The notes beneath the pieces were generated by a model. That model ran no database searches, had not been told where the DNA came from, and worked only from the letters and a program-made list of their open reading frames with translations. Position numbers and translations under genes: made by a program. From assembly GCA_942493125.1 (NCBI GenBank), contig OW818667.1, forward strand, positions 62,001 through 126,000: DNA of 64,000 nucleotides. Direction: 5' to 3'. Positions 16,723 to 26,196 of this stretch are shown piece after piece. The DNA comes from Fusibacter_C sp942493125. GTDB lineage: Bacteria; Bacillota; Clostridia; Peptostreptococcales; Acidaminobacteraceae. Within the stretch, counting starts at the first letter, position 1. The number at the start of each line of letters is the position of its first letter.

Positions 16723-18786
16723 ATGTCAAATATTTTAGTGATCGTCGAATCGCCTGCAAAGGCGAAAACAATAGAAAAGTTTTTGGGAAAAAGTTATAAG
16801 GTCGTCGCTTCTATTGGACACGTGAGAGATCTTCCGAAGAGCACCATGGGTGTCGACATAGAAAATGATTTCGACCCAAAATACATCAATATTAGGGGAA
16901 AAGGCGATTTGATTAAATCCCTTAAATCCCATGCAAAAAAGGCGGATAAAGTTTACCTAGCAACTGACCCCGACCGTGAAGGCGAGGCGATTGCCTGGCA
17001 CTTAGCCTACATATTAGGCATCGACATCCACTCGGCATGTCGTGTGACTTTTCATGAAATCACGAAAGACGCTATCAAGAATGCTGTAAAAATGCCAAGA
17101 GCGATCGATGTCAATCTCGTAGATGCGCAACAAGCGCGACGTGTACTCGACCGACTGGTTGGCTATTCCATCAGTCCTATTTTATGGCGAAAAGTGAAAA
17201 AGGGTCTTAGCGCAGGTCGAGTACAATCTGTAGCGACGAAACTAATATGCGATAGAGAAAAGGAAATCATCAATTTTGTACCTCAAGAGTATTGGAAGAT
17301 TGATGCCATGTCTGAAATTGATAAAAAATCAGATTTAATGAAACTCGAGTTCTTTGGAAATCGAGAGGGTAAAATTGCACTTGCAAGTGAAGATGAAGTT
17401 AACACCGTTCTCGAGAACGTAAAAGATCATGATGGTACCGTTGTTGAAGTTGAAAAAAAGAAAAAATTGAGAAACCCATACCCGCCATTTATCACAAGTT
17501 CTTTGCAACAAGAGGCATCCAATCGTTTTGGTTTTACGACCAAAAAAACGATGATCATAGCTCAACAGCTTTATGAAGGCATAACGATTAAAGGCCATGG
17601 AACAGTTGGTCTCATCACATACATGAGAACCGATTCGACCAGAACTTCAGAGGTGGCAAAAGAGGCATGTAGAGCATTTATCGTTGAGAAATATGGCGAA
17701 GACATGCTTATAAAAGAAGAAAAAAAGCAAAAGGCATCAAAGAATTCTCAGGATGCGCATGAGGCAATCAGACCTACTATGATTGAGTTAGCTCCATCTG
17801 AGATCGAAGATTCTTTAAGTAAAGATCAATTAAAACTTTACGACCTAATTTGGTCGAGATTTGTTGCGAGTCAAATGGCTAGTGCCGAATTTGAGTCGCA
17901 CAGTATTGAAGTTGAAATTGGCGATTATCGCTTTCGAATCACAGGTAGTAAATTGCTATTTGAAGGTTTCTTGAAAGTATACCAATCGGGCCAACAGACA
18001 GATCGCATCATTCCTGATCTCGAAGAAGGTTCAACACTCATCATCAAATCTTATGACCCTACGCAACACTTTACGCAGCCACCAGCACGGTTTACGGAAG
18101 CATCGTTGGTTAAAGAGATGGAAGAAAAGGGTATTGGGCGTCCAAGTACTTACGCACCTACTATTTCAACTATTTTAAGTAGAGGTTATGTAGATAAAGA
18201 TAAGAAAAGTTTAAAGCCAACTGAACTTGGATTCATTATCTACGAAATTATGAACGACTATTTTTCAAAAATCGTAGATGTCACATTTACGGCCGAGATG
18301 GAGACGAAATTTGACGATATTGAAGCAGGGGAAGAGGCATGGAAAAACATCATCCGAAACTTCTATCAACCATTTGTTGAGTTGATCGAAAAAGCTGATC
18401 TTGAAATCGAAAAAGTGGACTTAACGGAAGAAACCGACATCGATTGTGAAAAATGTGGAAAGAAAATGCTCATACGACATGGTCGATATGGTAAATTCTT
18501 GGCATGCTCAGATTATCCAACTTGTGACAATACGAAGCCGATTCTTAAAAAACTCGGTATCAAATGTCCGCTTTGCGAAGCTGGCGAAATCATTGAGAGA
18601 AAATCTAAAAAATTAAAGGTGTTTTATGGTTGTTCAGAGTTCCCGCGTTGCAACTTTGTTTCATGGGATATGCCGATTGATCGAAAATGCCCAACTTGCG
18701 GTGATTTACTTGTCTTAAAGAAAAGTAAAAAACAAGAAATTATCAAGTGTCATAGCGCAACGTGCGATTACGTTGAGCAAAATTAG
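16723..18786 (+). CDS. topA: DNA topoisomerase I
   Basis: 687 residues. Type IA enzyme that relaxes negative supercoils. TOPRIM domain at the N-terminus (VIVESPAKAKTIEKFLG, residues 6-22; ATDPDREGEAIAWHL near 80-95), catalytic Tyr300 in GLITYMRTDST, and RPSTYAPTI near 478. The C-terminal part has three CxxC zinc-binding repeats: CEKCGKK, CPLCEAGE and CPTCGDLL, each with a second cysteine pair further on. ATG 16723 follows TTGGAG. Its last 10 bases contain the first part of the codY binding-site region. Confidence 0.98.
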   Translation: MSNILVIVESPAKAKTIEKFLGKSYKVVASIGHVRDLPKSTMGVDIENDFDPKYINIRGKGDLIKSLKSHAKKADKVYLATDPDREGEAIAWHLAYILGIDIHSACRVTFHEITKDAIKNAVKMPRAIDVNLVDAQQARRVLDRLVGYSISPILWRKVKKGLSAGRVQSVATKLICDREKEIINFVPQEYWKIDAMSEIDKKSDLMKLEFFGNREGKIALASEDEVNTVLENVKDHDGTVVEVEKKKKLRNPYPPFITSSLQQEASNRFGFTTKKTMIIAQQLYEGITIKGHGTVGLITYMRTDSTRTSEVAKEACRAFIVEKYGEDMLIKEEKKQKASKNSQDAHEAIRPTMIELAPSEIEDSLSKDQLKLYDLIWSRFVASQMASAEFESHSIEVEIGDYRFRITGSKLLFEGFLKVYQSGQQTDRIIPDLEEGSTLIIKSYDPTQHFTQPPARFTEASLVKEMEEKGIGRPSTYAPTISTILSRGYVDKDKKSLKPTELGFIIYEIMNDYFSKIVDVTFTAEMETKFDDIEAGEEAWKNIIRNFYQPFVELIEKADLEIEKVDLTEETDIDCEKCGKKMLIRHGRYGKFLACSDYPTCDNTKPILKKLGIKCPLCEAGEIIERKSKKLKVFYGCSEFPRCNFVSWDMPIDRKCPTCGDLLVLKKSKKQEIIKCHSATCDYVEQN

Positions 18787-18796
18787 GAGGCAGAAC

Positions 18797-19573
18797 TTGG
18801 AAAGCAATATTTTAGGTAAAATGAGGAAATTAAATTCAATACTACAGACATCTGGGGCAACGCATCTATCTTTTCAAGATTTGTGTGCAACTATGATGAA
18901 AATTCTAGATTCAAATGTCTATGTCGTCAGCAAGAGGGGTAAAATTTTAGGTGTCAGTCTTTATGATTCTGAAGATAGTGCCGTTGTTTTAAAAGATGGT
19001 GGTGAACATTTTTACAATCTTGAGGAACAAGAACGCATACTCAAAATTAACGAGACACTATTTAATGTCACTGAAGAAAAATTAATCGAACTATTTAAAA
19101 ATGATCTTGGTAGCTATTCAAAGTTTGTAACGATTGTCCCAGTAATAGGCAATGCACAAAGATTGGGTACATTTATCATTGCAAGACGCGATAGCAGTTA
19201 TCTTGAAGAAGATTTGATCCTTGCTGAATATGCAGCGACGATTATTGGTCTTGAAATCATTCGTGCTAAAAGTGATGCACACGAAGAAGTCGTCAGGAAA
19301 AAAGCGGTTGTACAAATGGCCATAAGTACTTTGTCGTACTCGGAATTTGAAGCAGTCGTCAATATATTTGAAGAGCTAAGTGGCGATGAAGGGTTATTGA
19401 TTGCAAGTAAAATTGCAGACAAAGCTGGCATCACGCGTTCTGTTATTGTCAACGCTCTTAGAAAGTTTGAAAGCGCTGGCGTTATTGAAACGCGTTCGCT
19501 TGGTATGAAAGGGACTTACATTAAAGTCCTCAATGATCATTTGCTCGACGAATTAAACAAAATAAAGAATTAG
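18797..19573 (+). CDS. codY: GTP- and branched-chain amino acid-sensing transcription regulator CodY
   Basis: 258 residues from TTG 18797, which has AGGAGG six bases upstream; an earlier TTG at 18773 would overlap topA and lacks a site. The N-terminal GAF domain binds isoleucine/valine (NVYVVSKRGKILGVSL near 39-54; VPVIGNAQRLGTFIIARR near 114-131), followed by a linker helix and the C-terminal winged helix with SKIADKAGITRSVIVNALRK (about 205-224) and SLGMKGTYIKVLN. The next genes are the flagellar cluster, as in B. subtilis where CodY represses that operon. Confidence 0.98.
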   Translation: MESNILGKMRKLNSILQTSGATHLSFQDLCATMMKILDSNVYVVSKRGKILGVSLYDSEDSAVVLKDGGEHFYNLEEQERILKINETLFNVTEEKLIELFKNDLGSYSKFVTIVPVIGNAQRLGTFIIARRDSSYLEEDLILAEYAATIIGLEIIRAKSDAHEEVVRKKAVVQMAISTLSYSEFEAVVNIFEELSGDEGLLIASKIADKAGITRSVIVNALRKFESAGVIETRSLGMKGTYIKVLNDHLLDELNKIKN

Positions 19574-19599
19574 TTCAAAATATTTCTTGCATAAAAATT

Positions 19600-19638
19600 A
19601 AATCCCGCCACTTTTTATTAAGTGTAGCGGGATTTTTT
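19600..19638 (+). terminator. Strong terminator after codY
   Basis: Stem AAATCCCGC (19600-19608) / GCGGGATTT (19627-19635), nine bp perfect, with a further CAC/GTG pair inside, and a run of six T. It separates codY from the flagellar cluster. Confidence 0.92.
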
Positions 19639-19669
19639 AATTTCAATACGTAAAACGTGATTATATGAA

Positions 19670-19686
19670 CGTTTTTACTAAAAACG
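19670..19686 (+). promoter_or_regulatory. Palindrome upstream of flgB, possible operator
   Basis: CGTTTTT (19670-19676), ACT, AAAAACG (19680-19686): 7-bp perfect arms. It lies in the 267-bp codY-flgB gap. It is not followed by a clean T-run, so it may be a protein-binding site instead of a terminator. Confidence 0.4.
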
Positions 19687-19751
19687 CTTTATTTTCTACA
19701 ATATATAGTTTAAAATATATGTTAGAGAAGTATATCTAGTGTTTGAATGAA

Positions 19752-19792
19752 TATAATGGGCTATTAATTAAAATAGCGTATTTTACCGATAT
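19752..19792 (+). promoter_or_regulatory. Candidate promoters of the fla/che cluster
   Basis: TATAAT at 19752-19757 is a possible sigma-A -10 but lacks a good -35. ACCGATAT at 19785-19792 resembles the sigma-28 -10 (GCCGATAA/T); its -35 region (AATTAAAA from 19766) is poor. An AAAAT 15 bases before the box recurs at the same distance upstream of the FapA-like gene. The sigma-28 site would fire about 45 bases before flgB. Confidence 0.4.
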
Positions 19793-19840
19793 ATAGTTGT
19801 GGAAATAATAATTGAGTAAATGTTTTATGGAGGTGTAATG

Positions 19841-20239
19841 ATGTTGAAGAAATCGTTTAACCAAATAGACTTGATGGGCAATGCACTGAGAGGCTCTTGG
19901 ATGAAAAACAGTGCCATATCAAACAATATTGCCAATGTAAATACACCGGGTTACAAGAAAGAAACAGTCAATTTTCAAGAAGTGCTTCAAAATCAAATGA
20001 ACTTAAATCAACATGTCAATATGACTAAAACCAATTCAAAGCATATCGATTCTGCCTATGTTGGGGATATCACAGTTGAAACCGTCAATGACACAAGTTA
20101 CCGAGTAGATGGCAACAATGTCGATATCGATGTGGAAAACGCTGAAATGGCTAAAAATACGATTTATTATAATACTGTTGTCAATCAAGTCAATTCGCAG
20201 TTTTCAAGATTGAAAACTGCATTTAGAATCAACAAATAA
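19841..20239 (+). CDS. flgB: Flagellar proximal rod protein FlgB
   Basis: 132 residues from ATG 19841, spaced seven bases from GGAGG; the adjacent ATG 19838 is possible. FlgB builds the first part of the rod across the cell wall. The family signature ISNNIANVNTPGYKKETVNF (about 27-46) is present. First gene of the long flagellar cluster. Confidence 0.96.
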   Translation: MLKKSFNQIDLMGNALRGSWMKNSAISNNIANVNTPGYKKETVNFQEVLQNQMNLNQHVNMTKTNSKHIDSAYVGDITVETVNDTSYRVDGNNVDIDVENAEMAKNTIYYNTVVNQVNSQFSRLKTAFRINK

Positions 20240-20250
20240 GAGGTGACCCA

Positions 20251-20691
20251 ATGGGCTTTTTCAATTCGATAAACGTAAGTGCTTCAGGCTTGACTGCAGA
20301 ACGACTAAGAATGGATTTGATATCTGAAAATATAGCAAATGCCAATGTAACGCGGACAGCGAGTGGTACGCCATATAGAAGAAAAGTTGCGGTATTTAGA
20401 GCGCAGGAATCCAATTCCTTTGAACAATTGTTGACTGCGGCGTCTGGTAGAACGACTTCAGGCAATGGCGTAGAAGTTGCAGGTATAGCTGAAGATCAAT
20501 CGCCATTTAAGAAAGAATACAATCCAAATCACCCTGACGCTGATGCAGATGGTTATGTCAGCCTGCCTAACGTAGAAGTCGTGAATGAGATGATCAATTT
20601 GATTTCTGCATCAAGAGCATATGAAGCCAATATAACCGCTGTTAATACGACTAAAAGCATGGCTATGAAAGCATTAGAAATAGGAAAATAG
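20251..20691 (+). CDS. flgC: Flagellar rod protein FlgC
   Basis: 146 residues. The N-terminal INVSASGLTAERLRMDLISENIANAN region (residues 6-31) and the C-terminal VEVVNEMINLISASRAYEANITAVN are typical of axial proteins and of FlgC. It follows flgB by 11 bases with GAGGTGACCC as the ribosome binding site. Confidence 0.97.
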   Translation: MGFFNSINVSASGLTAERLRMDLISENIANANVTRTASGTPYRRKVAVFRAQESNSFEQLLTAASGRTTSGNGVEVAGIAEDQSPFKKEYNPNHPDADADGYVSLPNVEVVNEMINLISASRAYEANITAVNTTKSMAMKALEIGK

Positions 20692-20762
20692 TCTTGGATA
20701 TTTATTCAAGATTTTAGTGTATACTAGGTAAGACAAATAAGGAAATTGCGGATGGTGAGGCT

Positions 20763-21065
20763 ATGAAGATAGACCAATTGCAGAATTCAATACTGATTAA
20801 AGACAAGAAACTCGTCGAGGTCAATAAGAGTATTGAGCAAGAAGGTGTGAATTTTTCAGAAATATTGACACAGTCACTTAGTAAAGTCAATAATGATCAA
20901 ATGGTCTCGGAAAAAATGGACAATCTTTTTTCCTTGGGTGTCATCGACAATGTCTCGGATGTTACCATAGCAGCTATGAAAGCAGATTTATCCATCAATC
21001 TCGCAGTTGAGGTCACCAATAAGGTGCTCGCTGCCTATAACGAAATCATGAGATTGCAGTTATAA
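20763..21065 (+). CDS. fliE: Flagellar hook-basal body protein FliE
   Basis: 100 residues, correct size. FliE joins the MS ring to the rod. The C-terminal half, VTIAAMKADLSINLAVEVTNKVLAAYNEIMRLQL, is the conserved helix pair. The N-terminal 60 residues are less conserved. GGTGAGG precedes ATG 20763; a 71-base gap separates it from flgC, containing a weak TATACT but no convincing promoter. Confidence 0.95.
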   Translation: MKIDQLQNSILIKDKKLVEVNKSIEQEGVNFSEILTQSLSKVNNDQMVSEKMDNLFSLGVIDNVSDVTIAAMKADLSINLAVEVTNKVLAAYNEIMRLQL

Positions 21066-21094
21066 TGCTAAACACTAACGACGAGGTATAATAC

Positions 21095-22648
21095 ATGGGG
21101 AATTTTATTAAACAGCTGCGTGATCGTTTTATGACGTTATTCAACAGCCTAAGTCGGAATAAAAAAATCGGATTGATAGCAGGGACCATAGTCGCCGTTT
21201 TGGCACTGACTTTTGGGATCCTGTTTTTCACGCGTACAGAGTACGTCGTGATTGCACAGGGGTTAACACCAGCTGAAGCACAATCGATTACGACAAAATT
21301 AGATGATATGGGTATTGTTTGGAGAGATAGCAATGACACCTCAGTGATTTCTGTCGCTAAAGATGACGTATCAAGAGCAAGGATGGAATTGGCAGTCTCA
21401 GTAGCTCCAGGCACGTTTAATTGGTCGGATGTATTCAGCAGTGAGTCCATTACTATGACTGCTCAAACGAGAGAACAGATGTATATTCAAGCTGCAGCAG
21501 CTGCAGTCGAACGTTCTATCGAAACGATCATAGCGGTTGAAAATGCTACTGTGATATTACAAATTCCCAAAGATAGCAATTACTTTATTAAAGATGATAT
21601 ACAATCAAAAGCGTCCGTCGTCATCAATGTAAAACCGGGTGCTTCGATGAGCCAAGAACAAGTCAACGGCATCGTCAATCTCATAGTAAGTTCTGTAAAG
21701 GATTTAAGTGCAGAGAATGTCACAATCTTGGATGCGACGGGTATTCAACTCAACAATCAAGATGATAGTGGCGATTTTTCAGCGACATCACAATATGACC
21801 TACAACAACGCGTTCAAAATCAAATGCAAAATGATTTGACCATGTTTCTTGAAAAGTTATATGGTATTGGCAATGTCGAAGTCAAACCAAACCTCATTCT
21901 CGATTTTAACCAACAAACTGAAACACAGAAGTTATTTAGTCCGCCTGTAGAAGGTGAGACTTCTGGTATGGTTAGAAGTGCCACAACGATCTCTGAGAAC
22001 GTCGTAAATGACGCAGGAGCAATTGGCACGCCAGGCACAGACGCGAACACTGGTGAAGCAACCAATGTCGTCGCAGGTGATACAACGGGCTCCTCCTATG
22101 AAAAAGCAAGCGAAACGCTGAATTATGAACTCAATGAAATTTACCGTGAAATCGTCAAATCACAGGGGGATATTAAAGCGCTCTCTATTGGCGTTTTGTT
22201 AAACTCAACAGCCCTTGTTGATGGTGTTATGACCGATGAACATAAACAAGAACTCATAGGCTTGATTGCCATGTCTGCGGGTACGGACGATGCAAATATT
22301 CAGGTGCTCGTTCAAGAATTCCCAGATCCAATGGAATATTATAATGTTTATACAGGACAAGGCGACACTGGCGCACTGTTCGGGGTGCCAATTATCGTCA
22401 TTGTAATCGTCGTATTGGTCACAATAGTCGCAGTGATCGTCGTACTCCTCATTCTTAGAAGAAACAAGAAAAAACGTGAAGAAGCTGAAGTAAATGCTGC
22501 TAAAGAAGCAGCAGTCGAAAAATCGCTTGAAGAAATTGAATCCCTTCATGAAGATAAAGGCAGTCCAAAATATCACATTGAGAAATTTGTCGATACAAAT
22601 CCGGAAGCCGCAGCGGCATTGTTACGCGCTTGGCTGAACGATAATTAG
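21095..22648 (+). CDS. fliF: Flagellar MS-ring protein FliF
   Basis: 517 residues. FliF forms the membrane ring on which the basal body is built. Two membrane segments are visible, about 25-46 and 430-452 (VIVIVVLVTIVAVIVVLLIL), with the periplasmic ring-building part between them (YVVIAQGLTPAEAQSITTKL, SVVINVKPG). The C-terminal cytoplasmic tail that binds FliG is at about 455-517. Linker rich in Thr, Gly and Ala near 290-330. Confidence 0.98.
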   Translation: MGNFIKQLRDRFMTLFNSLSRNKKIGLIAGTIVAVLALTFGILFFTRTEYVVIAQGLTPAEAQSITTKLDDMGIVWRDSNDTSVISVAKDDVSRARMELAVSVAPGTFNWSDVFSSESITMTAQTREQMYIQAAAAAVERSIETIIAVENATVILQIPKDSNYFIKDDIQSKASVVINVKPGASMSQEQVNGIVNLIVSSVKDLSAENVTILDATGIQLNNQDDSGDFSATSQYDLQQRVQNQMQNDLTMFLEKLYGIGNVEVKPNLILDFNQQTETQKLFSPPVEGETSGMVRSATTISENVVNDAGAIGTPGTDANTGEATNVVAGDTTGSSYEKASETLNYELNEIYREIVKSQGDIKALSIGVLLNSTALVDGVMTDEHKQELIGLIAMSAGTDDANIQVLVQEFPDPMEYYNVYTGQGDTGALFGVPIIVIVIVVLVTIVAVIVVLLILRRNKKKREEAEVNAAKEAAVEKSLEEIESLHEDKGSPKYHIEKFVDTNPEAAAALLRAWLNDN

Positions 22649-22656
22649 GAGGCGTA

Positions 22657-23670
22657 ATGGCTATTAAAAAAGGAAAAATGTCTGGCAAAACTAAGGCAGC
22701 AGTTCTTTTAATCGCACTCGGACCTGCGCGTTCGGCCTCCCTATTCGGCCATATGCACGATGATGAAATTGAAGAGTTGACTCTAGAAATTGCCAATGTC
22801 AACAGAATCACACCAGAAGAACGTGAGAGTGTGCTTGAAGAGTTCTATCAAGTCTGTCTCGCACAAGAATTCATCTCTGAAGGTGGTATCAATTACGCGA
22901 AAGAAGTGCTTGAAAAGGCAATGGGTTCTCAAAAGGCACTTGAAATTATCAGCAAGTTGACATCGTCACTTCAAGTTAAGCCTTTCGACTTCGTTAAGAA
23001 GACAGATGCCAACCAACTACTTAACTTTATTCAAAATGAGCACCCACAAACATTGGCACTTATTTTGTCCTATTTAAACTCTAACCAGGCGGCACAAGTA
23101 CTTTCTGCATTGCCCCAAGAAAAGCAAGCTGATGTTGCGCAGCGTATAGCAACGATGGGTAGCACATCACCTGAGATTATAAAAGAAGTTGAACTCGTTT
23201 TAGAAAGAAAGCTCTCTTCCATGGTTACTCAGGATTACTCAGCAACTGGTGGTATTCAATGTATCGTCGATATCCTCAACTCGGTTGACCGCGGTACTGA
23301 AAAATATATCCTTGAAACACTTGAAATACAAAATGCAGAGCTTGTTGAAGAAATCAGAAAGAAAATGTTCGTATTCGAAGACATCGTCAACCTCGACAGC
23401 GTTGGTATTCAGAGATTTATCAGAGAAGTCGACAACAGCGATCTTGCTATTGCACTTAAAGGTGCTACTGACGAAGTAAAAGAGATGATTTTTGCAAACA
23501 TGTCCAAGCGTATGGCTGAGATGCTCAGAGAAGATATGGACTTCATGGGACCTGTAAGACTCAGAGACGTCGAAGAAGCACAACAAAAAATTGTAAATAT
23601 CATTAGAAAACTTGAAGAAGCAAATGAAATCATAATCGCTAGAGGCGGAGGAGATGAGTTAATTGTCTAA
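22657..23670 (+). CDS. fliG: Flagellar motor switch protein FliG
   Basis: 337 residues, normal length. FliG is the C-ring part that meets the stator. Conserved stretches are KTKAAVLLIALGP at the start, NEHPQTLALILSYL near 128, the EHPQ motif of the middle domain, and at the C-terminus the charged torque helix (FANMSKRMAEMLREDMDFMGPVR near 288). Starts after AGGAGGCGTA. Overlaps the TTG start of fliH by 8 bases. Confidence 0.98.
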   Translation: MAIKKGKMSGKTKAAVLLIALGPARSASLFGHMHDDEIEELTLEIANVNRITPEERESVLEEFYQVCLAQEFISEGGINYAKEVLEKAMGSQKALEIISKLTSSLQVKPFDFVKKTDANQLLNFIQNEHPQTLALILSYLNSNQAAQVLSALPQEKQADVAQRIATMGSTSPEIIKEVELVLERKLSSMVTQDYSATGGIQCIVDILNSVDRGTEKYILETLEIQNAELVEEIRKKMFVFEDIVNLDSVGIQRFIREVDNSDLAIALKGATDEVKEMIFANMSKRMAEMLREDMDFMGPVRLRDVEEAQQKIVNIIRKLEEANEIIIARGGGDELIV

Positions 23671-24445
23671 GATATTTAAATCATCGCGAGTGGTTTTGGA
23701 CGATCATGCTTTTGTACTGTCAAATAAATTAAGAATGCCTCATATAGATCATGAGGGTGAAGAAGAGGCTGTCTATGAGGGATTCGATCCCTCGGAGACA
23801 GCCAATCAATTAATTGAGGCAGCAAAACGCGAAGCCAATAAAATTCTCGAAGATGCAGATTTAGAATATGAGCAAAAGATGATCAATGCCCAGAATAGCA
23901 GCGATGCCATCGTTTCAAATGCTTATGATCAAGCAAAGGGCATCATGGAACAGGCTAAAAGCGAAGGGTATCAGGACGGTTACAACAGAGGCGTTGACGA
24001 TAGTCAAGAAATTGCGAAGCAAATTGTCGACGAAGCCCTACAGATCAAAGATGAATGGATGCAGATGCGCCATAATCTATTGACTGAATCAGAAAAAGAA
24101 ATGGTGAGCCTCGTTGTTGAAGCCACTGAGAAAATATTGGATTATAAAGTAGAGACAGATCAGACCCTTATAGAATCCTTGATAAAGCAAGGTATCGGTC
24201 GCGTGACAAAATCACATCTAGTCTCTATTCGCGTTTCAAATGAGGATTACAATCATGCCTTGTCTATTCGCCCTATGATTATCGCATCAAGTGATAAAAT
24301 AGAAGATATTGAAATCAAAAGAGATCCGACACTGCCTAATGGGTCATGTATTATTGATACAGATTCAGGAAGCATAGACAGTGGCATCCAAACACAGCTT
24401 GAGCAGATTAAAAAGCTGTTCGACGATTTGCTAAAAGGTGATTGA
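23663..24445 (+). CDS. fliH: Flagellar export ATPase regulator FliH
   Basis: 260 residues from TTG 23663, inside the end of fliG, with GGAGG upstream. FliH is the stalk-like partner of the FliI ATPase. A long helical region rich in Ala, Glu and Lys (about 48-120) is followed by the conserved C-terminal domain (EKEMVSLVVEATEKILDYKV, GIGRVTKSHLVSIRVS). Weak sequence conservation makes gene order the main proof. Overlaps fliI. Confidence 0.9.
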   Translation: MSKIFKSSRVVLDDHAFVLSNKLRMPHIDHEGEEEAVYEGFDPSETANQLIEAAKREANKILEDADLEYEQKMINAQNSSDAIVSNAYDQAKGIMEQAKSEGYQDGYNRGVDDSQEIAKQIVDEALQIKDEWMQMRHNLLTESEKEMVSLVVEATEKILDYKVETDQTLIESLIKQGIGRVTKSHLVSIRVSNEDYNHALSIRPMIIASSDKIEDIEIKRDPTLPNGSCIIDTDSGSIDSGIQTQLEQIKKLFDDLLKGD

Positions 24446-24446
24446 T

Positions 24447-25748
24447 ATGTTGGCTAAGTATAGTACGGCATTGCGTGAAAATACGCTTCTCAAATTCAGT
24501 GGACGCGTATCAAAAATCATAGGTTTGATGATTGAATCTATTGGTCCAGCTGTTGAAATTGGTGAAGTATGTGATATATATCCGATAAAAAACACACAGT
24601 CACTTAAGGGAGAAGTCGTTGGATTCAACAACGACAAAGTTCTAATAATGCCACTTGGCGACATGACAGGTATAGGACCTGGCAGTAGAGTTGTCGCAAC
24701 TGGTCATGCACTGCAGGTCGACGTCTCAGAAGATCTTCTCGGTCGCATCCTCGATGGTTTGGGAAACCCGATAGATGAATTGGGTAAACCGGCGATTGAT
24801 AAAAAATACCCTGCAAACAACGACCCACCAAATCCATTGTTTCGCGATAAAATCGTTGAACCGATTCCACTTGGCATTCGAACACTTGATACGCTCCTTA
24901 CATGTGGTAGAGGACAGCGTATAGGCATATTTGCTGGATCTGGTGTCGGCAAGAGTACTTTGCTCGGTATGATTGCAAAATATACCAAAGCGGATGTCAA
25001 CGTCATTGCACTCGTTGGCGAAAGAGGGCGTGAGGTAAGAGAATTTATCGAGAACGATTTGGGTGAAGAGGGCTTGAAGCGATCTGTTGTCGTGGTTGCA
25101 ACTTCAGATAAACCAGCACTTGTTCGCGTTAAAGCCGCATTGATTGCCACATCTATTGCAGAGTACTTCAGAGATAAAGGAAAAAATGTCATTTTAATGA
25201 TGGACTCCGTGACGCGTTTTTCCATGGCGCAGCGTGAAATAGGCCTTGCTATAGGCGAACCGCCAGTTACAAGGGGCTATACGCCGTCAGTTTTCGCAGT
25301 TTTGCCTAGGCTTCTTGAACGTGCGGGCAACTCCGCTGTGGGCTCAATAACTGGCTTATATACGGTCTTGGTAGACGGTGATGATTTCAACGAACCAATA
25401 TCCGATGCCGTGAGAGGTATCCTGGATGGTCATATTATCCTAACGCGTAAATTGGCAGCACTTGGACATTATCCAGCAATTGATGTCCTCGACAGCGCCA
25501 GTAGAGTTATGCCAAATATCATTGACGAAGAACATCTGTTAGCGTCACTTAGATTTAAAGAAATTCTTGCAATTTACAAGAATTCTGAGGATTTAATCAA
25601 TATTGGCGCCTATGCAAAAGGGACAAACCCACACATCGATTTGGCGATTACTAAAATCGATCAGTTCAATGCCTTTCTAAAGCAACGGACTACAGAACGT
25701 GCAGATTATGATGTCAGCCTAGATAGATTGAAGGAAATTATCAAATGA
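24447..25748 (+). CDS. fliI: Flagellum-specific ATP synthase FliI
   Basis: 433 residues from ATG 24447; AAGGTGA lies five bases before it, whereas the in-frame GTG 24438 is part of that site. FliI powers or assists substrate unloading in the flagellar export gate. Walker A GSGVGKST near 163, GERGREVREFIE near 190, DSVTRFSMAQREIGLAIGEPP near 253 and LLERAGN confirm the F1-ATPase-like family. Stops in a four-base overlap with fliJ. Confidence 0.98.
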   Translation: MLAKYSTALRENTLLKFSGRVSKIIGLMIESIGPAVEIGEVCDIYPIKNTQSLKGEVVGFNNDKVLIMPLGDMTGIGPGSRVVATGHALQVDVSEDLLGRILDGLGNPIDELGKPAIDKKYPANNDPPNPLFRDKIVEPIPLGIRTLDTLLTCGRGQRIGIFAGSGVGKSTLLGMIAKYTKADVNVIALVGERGREVREFIENDLGEEGLKRSVVVVATSDKPALVRVKAALIATSIAEYFRDKGKNVILMMDSVTRFSMAQREIGLAIGEPPVTRGYTPSVFAVLPRLLERAGNSAVGSITGLYTVLVDGDDFNEPISDAVRGILDGHIILTRKLAALGHYPAIDVLDSASRVMPNIIDEEHLLASLRFKEILAIYKNSEDLINIGAYAKGTNPHIDLAITKIDQFNAFLKQRTTERADYDVSLDRLKEIIK

Positions 25749-26194
25749 AGAAATTTAGCTTTAGATATGAAAGTGTCTTGAAAATGCGATTGGATCAAGA
25801 AGATCGAATCAAAAATGATCTTGCGAAACTCATTTCGAAGCGACAGGATTATATGGATGCACTCACGACACTTGTTGAGAGTTCAGAAACTTATGACCAA
25901 CATATTCAAAAAGTACTGATGGATGGCGATGTTCAAAATGAGAGACAGCAGTTTACGCAGGGTAAAAAATATTATCGCGATCAAAAGATTAAACTTAAAG
26001 CTAAGATTGCCGCTGTTGATGGTGACATTCGAAAGACACAGGCGAAACTCGTTGAAGCCATGAAAGAAAGAAAAGTCATGGACAAGCTTAAAGAAAAGGC
26101 TTTTCAAGAGTTTGTCGATGCAGTGAATGAAGCGGATGCCAAATTAATCGAAGAAGTCGTCAATTATTCAAACAACAAAAAGATCGGAGAATGA
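25745..26194 (+). CDS. fliJ: Flagellar export chaperone FliJ
   Basis: 149 residues, predicted to be one long coiled coil from FSFRYESVLKMRLDQEDRIK onward with heavy Lys/Glu content. FliJ inserts in the FliI ring and connects it to FlhA. Assigned by fold, length and position between fliI and the MotE-like gene. Confidence 0.9.
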   Translation: MKKFSFRYESVLKMRLDQEDRIKNDLAKLISKRQDYMDALTTLVESSETYDQHIQKVLMDGDVQNERQQFTQGKKYYRDQKIKLKAKIAAVDGDIRKTQAKLVEAMKERKVMDKLKEKAFQEFVDAVNEADAKLIEEVVNYSNNKKIGE

Positions 26195-26196
26195 GT

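Noticed and set aside
20694..20725. Promoter TTGGAT...TATACT between flgC and fliE
   Set aside because: The spacing is 20 bases, too long for sigma-A, and no sigma-28 box is present.
20742..20750. GGAAATTGC before fliE as another copy of the TIR element
   Set aside because: Only nine bases match and no inverted partner is found nearby; likely chance.
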